NCBI RefSeq assembly: GCF_002014975.1
Contig: NZ_MUXV01000001.1
Location: 1-44,634, forward strand
Source: Moraxella bovis
GTDB taxonomy: Bacteria; Pseudomonadota; Gammaproteobacteria; Pseudomonadales; Moraxellaceae
Reading direction: 5' to 3'
DNA: 44,634 nucleotides
The notes beneath the pieces were generated by a model. The model saw only the letters and a list, made by a program, of their open reading frames with translations. It did not search any database and was not told the DNA's origin. Within the stretch, counting starts at the first letter, position 1. The number at the start of each line of letters is the position of its first letter. This document shows positions 1 to 7,334 of this stretch, piece by piece. Both the position numbers and the translations under genes were made by a program.

Positions 1-32
1 TTTTTAGACCAGAGCCTAATTTTTAATTGCTC

Positions 33-701
33 TTAATAAACACCTGCATACCCATAACGCTGATTATTAACCTGAGCAACAAAGGTGATGCCATAGCGTA
101 AATGGGCGTTATCATGCCATTCATAAATAAAGCTATACGGCTTATAAAATTGATGTGTGTCATGCATGAGAGTTAAATGCAGTCGCTCTAAATCGCTAAT
201 GTCTTCGGTGATAAGGCGGTCATTATCAAGATAAATAAAATGGCATTGCGACTTTGCTTGTGGCGTGGTAAAAATTTGCTCACTAAAATGATAGTGGCAA
301 TATACCGCTTTATCCTGTCCGATATTAGGCGGAGCATAGCTGACATAATCCACGTCATTAGGAATGTGGGGTGCTAATTTGGGATTGACGTGCTTGGCGT
401 GGTAGTTAAGATTGGAGATATGGCAATTATCCGCCCCCGAGTGCGTATTTTGGATTTGATTAAATTCATCTTGGATTGTTTGAATGGTTTGTTTGTCGCC
501 AATGATGTCAAGGGCGGGCATATCAAAATCGTGATTGGTCATAAAATCCGCCCCATGTTTTAGGGCAATCTTGCTAAGCTCTTTATGCATGCACATATCA
601 TAGCCGATATGGGTAAATTGGCTTTGACTATTAGACGATGGCATAATGGCGATAATCGCCACGCATGATAGGGCGATAAGTAAGGGAGTGATAAATTTCA
701 T
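33..701 (-). CDS. Secreted or periplasmic protein of unknown function
   Basis: I do not recognise this protein of about 222 residues. The N-terminus (MKFITPLLIALSCVAIIAIM) is a lysine followed by a long hydrophobic stretch, a signal peptide or single membrane anchor, so the rest should lie outside the cytoplasm. Four cysteines follow (in DMCMHK, NCHIS, YCHY and QCHF), consistent with disulfides in the periplasm. I chose the ATG at 701; a TTG nine bases upstream is in frame but less likely. It stands alone: the next upstream DNA on this strand is an integrase relic and a strong hairpin, so it probably has its own promoter in 702-880. The product is His- and Tyr-rich with no catalytic motif that I can name. 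Confidence 0.7.
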   Translation of the reverse strand: MKFITPLLIALSCVAIIAIMPSSNSQSQFTHIGYDMCMHKELSKIALKHGADFMTNHDFDMPALDIIGDKQTIQTIQDEFNQIQNTHSGADNCHISNLNYHAKHVNPKLAPHIPNDVDYVSYAPPNIGQDKAVYCHYHFSEQIFTTPQAKSQCHFIYLDNDRLITEDISDLERLHLTLMHDTHQFYKPYSFIYEWHDNAHLRYGITFVAQVNNQRYGYAGVY

Positions 702-879
702 GATTGGCAATCTTTTTGATTTATCCTAAATCAGCCAAATAATTTTGTCAAGAATGGAGAATGCCTGCCTTTTAAACGGATGTTTTCGTTGTAAATACAA
801 AGGGTGGGTAAGATCTATGTTTCATGGCTTTTTAAAAACCACTAAACAAAAGATTGATTTATTACAAAAGATAAAAAAT

Positions 880-916
880 AAAAAACAGCTTATAAGCAAT
901 TTTAAGCTGTTTTTTT
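880..916. terminator. Strong bidirectional hairpin
   Basis: A perfect stem of about 12 pairs (AAAAAACAGCTTA with TAAGCTGTTTTTT) encloses an 11-base loop, with A-runs and T-runs on either side. It can act as a Rho-independent terminator in either direction. It lies between the integrase relic and the secreted-protein gene and may have been the terminator of the lost element. Confidence 0.65.
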
Positions 917-929
917 GTGAAAAGGGTGT

Positions 930-1261
930 CCCAACCACAGCTTATCGAACGTATCAAAACGGTTGTCAGATTGCTTTATTTTGGCTTATTTGGCAACTTC
1001 TTTGGGGTCTATGCCTTGTGTTAACTGCTCTTTGATTTCTATATTTTTGGCTCGTGCTTGTGCCAACGATAAGGCAGGGTATTTGCCTAATGCCTTTTCT
1101 TTTTACTTGCCATTGTGGCTGTAAATTGATATAAAAACTTTTGTGCCTGTATGTCGCATATAAAGCCATAGCCCATTACCATCACTGATTTTATTGGGCT
1201 TATTCGGTGTGCATTTATCGTTAGGCTGTAGGCGTTTAATGGCGGTATCTGTAAGGCTCAT
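930..1261 (-). pseudogene. Tyrosine integrase relic (N-terminal Arm/DUF4102 domain only)
   Basis: Read from the ATG at 1261, this gives the arm-type DNA-binding domain of phage and island integrases: MSLTDTAIKRLQPND, then KISDGNGLWLYM, then after a stop KEKALGKYPALSLAQARAKN and TQGIDPKEVAK. The conserved SDGxGLxL, LGxYPxxSLxxAR and GxDP motifs are all present in order. Two in-frame TAA stops interrupt it, and the catalytic domain with the R-H-R-Y residues is missing. The frame stays recognisable to about 930. It begins about 150 bases from the 3' end of tRNA-Pro and reads away from it, the usual geometry of an island integrase at a tRNA attachment site. It is certainly not functional. Confidence 0.85.
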
Positions 1262-1363
1262 TTTTGGTATATTTTGGTTACGAACTCGTATACCAGTTTT
1301 TTATGGATAGCAATAGATTATGACGGACAGCCAAAGACAAGAAAAGAGCTTAAAGCCTAGGAA

Positions 1364-1402
1364 AATCTAAGGCTGTCGTACGATGACGGACAGCCCTAGA
1401 TT
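1364..1402 (-). terminator. Hairpin just after tRNA-Pro
   Basis: A 14-base stem with one mismatch (AATCTAGGGCTGTC with GACAGCCTTAGATT on the minus strand) is followed by TTTTCC and lies seven bases beyond the CCA end of the tRNA. It looks like the Rho-independent terminator of tRNA-Pro. Its right arm contains one copy of the 13-base direct repeat ATGACGGACAGCC (1320-1332 and 1383-1395). Confidence 0.6.
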
Positions 1403-1408
1403 GTTTAA

Positions 1409-1485
1409 TGGTCGGAGTGGCGGGATTCGAACTCGCGACCCCTTGCACCCCATGCAAGTGCGCTACCAAGCTGCGCTACACCCCG
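1409..1485 (-). tRNA. tRNA-Pro (anticodon GGG)
   Basis: This is a complete 77-base cloverleaf. The acceptor stem is CGGGGTG with CACTCCG (one G-U pair). The anticodon stem CTTGC/GCAAG holds loop ATGGGGT, giving GGG. The T arm contains GTTCGAATC, and the discriminator A and a genomically encoded CCA lie at 1409-1412. The GGG anticodon reads CCC and CCU proline codons. Its 3' end faces an integrase relic, so this tRNA gene was probably an attachment site. Confidence 0.97.
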
Positions 1486-1555
1486 AATAGGCGATTATTA
1501 TAGCAGGTTTTTGGTAGATTGCAAGCGATTTTTAACTTGTATTGTGATTGTAAAG

Positions 1556-1597
1556 CAAAAACCGCCCAATAAATTTGGGTGGGTTTGTATGGCGGTT
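1556..1597 (-). terminator. Terminator of rne
   Basis: On the minus strand, just past the rne stop codon, AACCGCC pairs with GGCGGTT, with an inner CCCAAA/TTTATTGGG pairing, and a run of T follows. It is positioned to end the rne transcript before tRNA-Pro. Confidence 0.6.
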
Positions 1598-4500
1598 TAT
1601 CCTGCTTGATTGTCATCAGATGATGGGGTATCAAGCGGGGTGTTGTCATCGGCTTTGGGTTTGCGTTTGACGACTTTTGCCTTTTGGGCTGCCTTAGATG
1701 TTCTCTTGGCAGGGGTTTTGGCAGGTTTTGGAGTTTTTGTTTTGGCAGGTTTGGGCTTTTTGGGCGTTACCAAATTCAAAATCCCTGTTGGTTGTAGCAG
1801 TTGACCCGAGACGCTCTCAATCATGTCCTTATAGCTGGCAGGACTGGTTTTGGTGGTCTCATCATTTGTCTTATCGTCAGTCTTATCAGCTACTTTGGGG
1901 GCTTTGGCATCTGACATTTTATCGTCGTCTTTGGATTCATCAGTTGGACTGATGATATCATCCAAGGCTTGCACCAAAGATTCCAAGGCGGACTCAGCGG
2001 ATTCTAACACTTTATCCATGGTGTCGCTGGCAGACTCTAACAAGCTTGGCTCGGTAGTGTCATGTGTACTAGGCTCCGCCATGTCGCCTACTGGCAGGTC
2101 AGGGCTGTCCACAGGCTCAGGCTTGTGAGTTTCTGTGGCAGGGGTTGGCGTCTCGTCTGTAATCGTACTCGGGACAGATTCGCCTGTTGTCTCATCAAGG
2201 ATGGGACTTGTGCCTAAGTCAGGGTGTTGACCACGGGGATCGTTGCTGGCACGCTGAGCGATGGGGCGTGGCATGGTTTTGGTTTTGCCTTGTCCGATGT
2301 GCCATGCACGCTGTGCGGTGGTATGCTCGGCAAAGTCCGCCAGATATTCGCTTGAGAGTGGAGCGTAGCCATAGTTGGCGAACTGCTTGGCGAACGCCTG
2401 TTCAAACTCTTGCTCTCCATCTGTCGCAGAGTGAGTCTCTGTGGGTTTGTCAGCGTGAATGGCGTCTACCGCACGCAAAAAGTGTGCCACAAAGTCATCA
2501 CGCCATGCTTGGGGCAGGGTGTCGCCCAGTACGCTTTGGATGAACTCGCCTGCCGTGCCTGTGATGGTCGGGCGAGTTGTGGTGGGGGCTGACTGTGCTT
2601 TGGTCAGACCAAGCTTCTCACGCAGGGCGACCGCCACGACTCGGGGGTCGTTGATTGCCTTATTCATCTCTTGGGCGAGCGTGGTTAGGCGTTCTGCACT
2701 CACGACATCAGCGGTTGGCATGTCTGCCTGCTGTGTCATGTCGCAAGCATTAGCACTTACTCCACCTACTTGGGTGGATGTGGCTTGCCCTTTCTGATTT
2801 ACCCCTGTATCATTGGCAGGTGTGGTAACAGGAGTGGTAACACTGTCATCCACACTGATGGTTTCTGTTACCACTTCTGCTTGCACCGCCAAGTCTACCA
2901 CTTCGCTGTCTTTGTTGGGTTTATCGGCGGGTTCGGCTTTTTCAGCTCTGGTGCGTTTTGGCTTGGGTTTGCTGTTGTCTAGCGAGACATGCACCACATC
3001 GCCTGTCATTTCATGCTGGATGATGGGACTGATGTATAGCACCACTTCATCGGGGTTGGCAGATTTGCGTGTGCTACGGTCAGCTTTGGCAGGTTTATCA
3101 GCACTCTTGTCTGCTCTTGGCTTATGTTTTGATTCTGGCTTTGGCTCATCGGCTTGGGGTTTGGTTGCCGATCTGTCCATGCCCTTGTCTATGCCTTTAT
3201 CCGCCCCTTTGTCTGCTTTGTCGTGGGCCTTGCCTGACTGATGGCTGTCGGTACTTGCCATGTCCGCTTTGTCGGCAGGTCTTAATGTCTCGCCACGCAC
3301 CATTTCGCCACGAGATTCACGCTGAGAGTTTGGCTCACGCTTGGGATAGTCTGGCTCTTTTCTGCGACGGTCGGTTTTTTCGTTTCTGTCCTTATCATAG
3401 TTTTCGCGTTTGTCGGTCTTGTTCTGACTGTCACTGTCGCTGTGGTCACGTTTGGTCTTTTTCTTGTATTTGTCATCACGTTCAGAGCGAGCAAGGCGTT
3501 CTGTCTTGTCATGATGTTTGTCACCGCTCTTGTCGTGGGTTTTGTCGTCAGCTTTTGCTTCTTTGTGTTCTTTTTCGGGCAGAGCTAGGGTGCCAAACGA
3601 ACCTAGGCTCACGCCCCCACCATTGACGATGGATTCGATGGCAGCGGCAGCGTCTTCGTTATTTAGGGTGTGAGCAAGGCGTGCCTGTGGTTTGGGGGCA
3701 AATAGATTGGATAACCACGCCACGGCTTTTGGCTCATGGATAGGTTTTGTGTCTTTGGCTTTGGGCTTGTCTTTTTGGGTGTTTGGGGCGGGCTTTTGTT
3801 CGGTTTTGTCCCAATGATTTGCCCCTTTTGGTGTGGCAGGTTCGGGCGTTTGCCAGTTCACTTCATAGCCACGGTCAATGTTTTCACGCTCTTCAACATC
3901 AACAATCCGCTCATAGCTTGACGGGGCAAAGCCGTCTGGGTTGAAGTGCAAGCTAAAATTGGGCGATTCTAGATGAGCATGGGGCAAAATGGTAATGCGT
4001 GTGCCTGAGTCTTGCTCTAAATACACAAGGCTTTCACGTTTTTCGTTAAGCAAAAAGGCGGCAATCTCGGTCGGCACTTCGGCTTGAATCTCACCCATAC
4101 GCTCTTTTAGGGCAATCTGTTCAATCTGACGCATGATAGACAGAGCAAGCGAACGCAAATCCCGTATCATGCCGTTGCCATGACAACGAGGGCATAGATA
4201 GCCTGTGGCTTCTTCTAGGGACGGACGCAGACGCTGACGGCTCATCTCCATCAGCCCAAATTTGCTAATCTCGGCAAACTGCACTCTGGCACGGTCGTAG
4301 CGTGTGGCATCAATCAAGCGTTTTTCCACATCCTTTTGGTGGCGTGGGTCGTTCATGTCAATAAAGTCAATGACGATGAGTCCGCCCATGTCTCTTAGGC
4401 GTAGCTGGCGGGCAATTTCATCGGCGGCTTCTAAGTTGGTGTGATAAGCGGTCTCGGAGACGTCCGAGCCTTTGGTGGACTTGGCGGAGTTGATGTCGAT

Positions 4501-5391
4501 TGCCACCATGGCTTCGGTTTGGTCGATGACGATAGAGCCACCAGATGGCAGGCGTACTTCACGCTGATAGGCGGTCTCAATCTGACGCTCTACCCCAAAA
4601 CGGCTAAACAGTGGCTCATAATCGGTATATTTACGCAGTTTGCCCATTTGGGTGGGCATGACGGACGCAATAAAATGCGCCGCTTCGTTATAGGCGTTCT
4701 CGCTGTCAATCCATACCTCGCCGATGTCATCTCTAAGATAATCACGCACGGCACGAGTGACCACGCCTGCTTCTTGGTGGACAAGGCAGGGGCTGGGGCG
4801 AGTGCGGTTTTGCTCTTGGATAGATGACCACGCATCGAGCAGGTGGTTTAGGTCGTTTTGTAGGTCATCAAAGCCCTTGCCAATCCCTGCCGTTCTCACA
4901 ATCACGCTCATGCCACGGGGTATGGACAGACTGGCGATGATTTGCTTCATCTCATCACGGACTTTGCCTGAGATTTGACGGCTGATACCGCCTGCCTTGG
5001 CGTTGTTAGGCATGAGTACCAGATAACGCCCAGCGAGCGACACATAAGTGGACAAGGCAGCTCCTTTGTTGCCACGTTCTTCTTTTTCGACTTGAACGAT
5101 GACGCTGTCGCCTTCTTTGATGATGTCTCTGATGTTGTCGGTGCGTGGGTTGCCTTTTAGGTACTCTGGGGCAATCTCTCTGAGGGGCAAAAAGCCCTGA
5201 CGAGCCGAGCCGTATTCGACAAATACCGCTTCTAATGACGGCTCAACACGGGTAATATGCCCTTTGTAGATGTTGGCTTTTTTTTGTTCACGCGTACGAT
5301 TTTCTAGGTCAAAATCGTAAAGGTGGTGGTCTTTGCACAGTGCCACACGAATCTCTTCGTTGTGGGTGGCGTTGATAAGAATGCGTTTCAT
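1597..5391 (-). CDS. rne: Ribonuclease E
   Basis: RNase E is the endonuclease that starts most mRNA decay and processes rRNA and tRNA, and it scaffolds the degradosome at the inner membrane. The N-terminal half is canonical: MKRILINATHNEE start, S1 domain (about 35-120), catalytic Asp299 (in AIDINSAKST) and Asp342 (in VIDFIDM), and the Zn-link cysteines 400 and 403 in CPRCHGNG, in register with the E. coli enzyme. I start at 5391, not at the in-frame ATG 24 bases upstream, because AAGGAAACATCA precedes this ATG and homologues begin MKRIL. The C-terminal half (about 500-1264) is low-complexity, rich in Asp, Lys and Arg (for example DKGADKGIDKGMD), and contains RASNDPRG near residue 1045 and a Lys-Pro-Ala tail near the end. 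At 1264 residues it is longer than the E. coli protein (1061). Confidence 0.97.
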   Translation of the reverse strand: MKRILINATHNEEIRVALCKDHHLYDFDLENRTREQKKANIYKGHITRVEPSLEAVFVEYGSARQGFLPLREIAPEYLKGNPRTDNIRDIIKEGDSVIVQVEKEERGNKGAALSTYVSLAGRYLVLMPNNAKAGGISRQISGKVRDEMKQIIASLSIPRGMSVIVRTAGIGKGFDDLQNDLNHLLDAWSSIQEQNRTRPSPCLVHQEAGVVTRAVRDYLRDDIGEVWIDSENAYNEAAHFIASVMPTQMGKLRKYTDYEPLFSRFGVERQIETAYQREVRLPSGGSIVIDQTEAMVAIDINSAKSTKGSDVSETAYHTNLEAADEIARQLRLRDMGGLIVIDFIDMNDPRHQKDVEKRLIDATRYDRARVQFAEISKFGLMEMSRQRLRPSLEEATGYLCPRCHGNGMIRDLRSLALSIMRQIEQIALKERMGEIQAEVPTEIAAFLLNEKRESLVYLEQDSGTRITILPHAHLESPNFSLHFNPDGFAPSSYERIVDVEERENIDRGYEVNWQTPEPATPKGANHWDKTEQKPAPNTQKDKPKAKDTKPIHEPKAVAWLSNLFAPKPQARLAHTLNNEDAAAAIESIVNGGGVSLGSFGTLALPEKEHKEAKADDKTHDKSGDKHHDKTERLARSERDDKYKKKTKRDHSDSDSQNKTDKRENYDKDRNEKTDRRRKEPDYPKREPNSQRESRGEMVRGETLRPADKADMASTDSHQSGKAHDKADKGADKGIDKGMDRSATKPQADEPKPESKHKPRADKSADKPAKADRSTRKSANPDEVVLYISPIIQHEMTGDVVHVSLDNSKPKPKRTRAEKAEPADKPNKDSEVVDLAVQAEVVTETISVDDSVTTPVTTPANDTGVNQKGQATSTQVGGVSANACDMTQQADMPTADVVSAERLTTLAQEMNKAINDPRVVAVALREKLGLTKAQSAPTTTRPTITGTAGEFIQSVLGDTLPQAWRDDFVAHFLRAVDAIHADKPTETHSATDGEQEFEQAFAKQFANYGYAPLSSEYLADFAEHTTAQRAWHIGQGKTKTMPRPIAQRASNDPRGQHPDLGTSPILDETTGESVPSTITDETPTPATETHKPEPVDSPDLPVGDMAEPSTHDTTEPSLLESASDTMDKVLESAESALESLVQALDDIISPTDESKDDDKMSDAKAPKVADKTDDKTNDETTKTSPASYKDMIESVSGQLLQPTGILNLVTPKKPKPAKTKTPKPAKTPAKRTSKAAQKAKVVKRKPKADDNTPLDTPSSDDNQAG

Positions 5392-6004
5392 TGATGTTTC
5401 CTTAACATAAGGCACATCAAAGTGGTAAGAGGAGGCGTTGCCTATTAGACAAAAGTGGTTGGGTTGTGATTGACTTTATGCTTTAAAAATCAATCACGCA
5501 ACATAAAATTTACATTTAAAAACCCATTTGGCAAATGATTGCCAAATCAGTTCAACGCCTAACATTGGGGGAGATTTGATGGTATTGTGAGCGTGCCAAT
5601 GTGGTTTGGTGCGTGTAGGCACCACGATAAATTGGGCATGATGATAAATACAATACAAAAAATTTCCTAAAATATCCGTATCATCGCTTGCACCGATGAG
5701 CCAAACCGCCAATTCTCCGACCACAGTGTTTGTCTTGTGTGGTCGTGTGGGTTTGGCAAAAATTCTTACGCACTTTGTGTGCAAAATAAAAAATAGGGTG
5801 ATTGCCGTGATTTAAGTTTGATGAATGTGGGTATGACACCCTTAAAAAGAAATTTGCTTGAAATTTTTAAACATACGCCATGATTGGCAAAATTGACATT
5901 TTCTCATCACTTTATTGGGCAATGTGCTAAACTATGTTATTAGCGGTTGGATTTTAACAGATTTGACCGATTTTTCCTACCAAAATTTTTACTTTTTACA
6001 AATT
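5392..6004 (-). promoter_or_regulatory. Structured rne leader and divergent rne/rluC intergenic region
   Basis: This 613-base gap separates divergent rne and rluC. Its rne-proximal half contains at least five stem-loops. They are 5463-5501 (GTGATTGA/TCAATCAC); 5526-5547 (ATTTGGCAA/TTGCCAAAT, loop ATGA); 5607-5624 (TGGTGC/GCACCA); 5681-5699 (TCATCG/CGATGA); and a two-tier stem at 5700-5757 (outer GCCAAACC/GGTTTGGC, inner CGACCACA/TGTGGTCG). All the stems listed are perfectly paired. Since rne reads away from them, they would lie in its 5' untranslated leader. In E. coli the long rne leader folds into hairpins through which RNase E controls its own mRNA; the same role here is inference. Confidence 0.7.
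5925..5933 (+). promoter_or_regulatory. Extended -10 promoter for rluC
   Basis: TGCTAAACT is a TGn-extended -10 element. It lies downstream of an in-frame TTG at 5915, so a transcript starting here could not use that TTG, which supports the ATG at 6005 as the rluC start. I see no well-spaced -35 box. A near-identical element precedes accA. Confidence 0.4.
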
Positions 6005-7006
6005 ATGCAAAAACCATTTTCCAAATCGCCCAAAAAACCAACGCCCAAACCCCAATCAGCGGACGATGTCATCACCGACTTTGCCAAAGTCAATTTTATC
6101 AGCGTAACGCCCAACCAAGACGGACAACGCATTGATAATTTTTTGCTCGCTCGCTTAAAAGGCTTGCCACGCTCGCACCTATATAAGCTCATCAGAGACG
6201 ATGAAATCCGCATCAATAAAAAACGCTGTAAGCCCCATGACCGCATTAGTGCAGGCGATGTCGTGCGTGTCGCTCCCATTCGCCTGTCGGTGCGTGATGA
6301 ACCTGTGGTGTCAGACGACTTTGCTAAAAGCTTGCTTGGACGAGTGGTGTTTGAAAATGACGGCTTGATTGTGCTAAACAAACCGCACGGCTTGGCGGTG
6401 CATGGCGGAAGTGGCGAGAGTTTTGGGGTGATTGAAGCCATGCGAGTGGCAACGGGCAAAAAATATTTAGAACTTATCCATAGGATTGACAAAGATACGT
6501 CAGGGCTACTGCTTATCGCCAAAAAACGCAGTACATTAAAAGACTTACAAGCCCATTTTAGAGAAAAAACCATACAAAAAGACTATCTGTGCGTGGTGCA
6601 TGGCACGGTCAAGAGCGGTCAAAAAATAGACAAGCCGCTCCTTAAATATACCCTAAAAAATCGTGAAAGACGGGTCAAGGTAGATAAAGACGGCAAACCG
6701 TCCCAGACTGTGATAGAGGTGCTGGCGACTTTTGAGATAGACGGCATGGCGGTAAGCCTTGTCAAGGCAAGTCCTTTGACAGGACGCACGCACCAAATCC
6801 GTGTGCATATGGCAAGTATCGGTCATGCCTTGCTTGGCGATGACAAATACCAATCGCCCACGCAAGCAAGCCTTGCCACCCAAAAAGGCATAAAACGGCT
6901 GTGTCTGCACGCATGGCGGATTGCTGTGCCAAGCGATGATAATGTGCAGGTGTTTGAAGTGGATATGCCTGATGATATGAGGGGGTTTGTGGGGGATAGG
7001 GTTTAG
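6005..7006 (+). CDS. rluC: 23S rRNA pseudouridine synthase RluC
   Basis: In E. coli RluC converts U955, U2504 and U2580 of 23S rRNA to pseudouridine. The 333-residue protein has an N-terminal S4 RNA-binding domain (about 41-85, RIDNFLLARLKGLPRSHLYK) and an RsuA/RluA catalytic domain with the signature HRIDKDTSG (159-167), whose Asp is the nucleophile. GRTHQIRVH follows later. The start at 6005 (MQKPFSKSPKK) gives a Lys/Pro-rich N-terminal tail. The in-frame TTG start 90 bases upstream lies before the likely promoter. Divergent pairing with rne is also the E. coli arrangement, which favours RluC over the paralogue RluD. Confidence 0.9.
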   Translation: MQKPFSKSPKKPTPKPQSADDVITDFAKVNFISVTPNQDGQRIDNFLLARLKGLPRSHLYKLIRDDEIRINKKRCKPHDRISAGDVVRVAPIRLSVRDEPVVSDDFAKSLLGRVVFENDGLIVLNKPHGLAVHGGSGESFGVIEAMRVATGKKYLELIHRIDKDTSGLLLIAKKRSTLKDLQAHFREKTIQKDYLCVVHGTVKSGQKIDKPLLKYTLKNRERRVKVDKDGKPSQTVIEVLATFEIDGMAVSLVKASPLTGRTHQIRVHMASIGHALLGDDKYQSPTQASLATQKGIKRLCLHAWRIAVPSDDNVQVFEVDMPDDMRGFVGDRV

Positions 7007-7334
7007 GATTGTGTGCGATTATTTAACATGGGTTAAGAGCTAGTTAAGAGTAAGTAAGGTGCATACCACGCACCACTATGTTTTTAGGCATTGTTAATGG
7101 GTAAGTTTTTTGGATAAATTGGTAGGGAAAAATTGCAATTTGCTCCTACAAATCTATCCAAAATTATCATCAATTAGCAAAGGCTTAAAAAATATTGGTG
7201 CGTAATACGCACTTTACCATTACGACAGACAAACATAGAACGCTTCCCCAAATCAACCCAATTTCCCCAAAAAGCCCTAGACAATTTGCCAATTTTATTT
7301 TACAGTAGTCATTTATATTTTTTGGAAAAACGCC
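7007..7334. repeat. Nested inverted repeats between rluC and ppx
   Basis: This gap of about 330 bases carries repeat sequence rather than a gene. Two inverted copies of a GTGCGT/ACGCAC motif flank it: 7054-7076 (GTAAGGTGCATACCACGCACC) and 7195-7217 (TTGGTGCGTAATACGCAC followed by TTTAC). Between them, 7122-7149 is an imperfect palindrome with GTAGGG at one end, ATTGCAAT at the centre and CTCCTAC at the other end. Both patterns resemble widespread bacterial palindromic repeats built on GTAGGGTGCGT and GTAGGGGCGAATTGCAATTCGCCCCTAC. The ppx promoter must lie in the remaining A/T-rich part (7220-7334). Confidence 0.6.

Noticed and set aside
745..1035. Plus-strand frame of 96 codons
   Set aside because: It runs through the strong hairpin at 880-916 and antisense to the integrase relic; composition is not protein-like and no ribosome site is present.
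2187..3626. Several long plus-strand frames opposite rne
   Set aside because: They are antisense shadows of the biased Lys/Asp/Ala-rich codons of RNase E, with low-complexity Cys/Ser/Trp-rich translations.
5494..5784. Minus-strand frame of 96 codons in the rne leader
   Set aside because: It overlaps the series of hairpins (5526-5757), has no ribosome site, and its residues show no domain. The conserved signal here is RNA structure, not coding.
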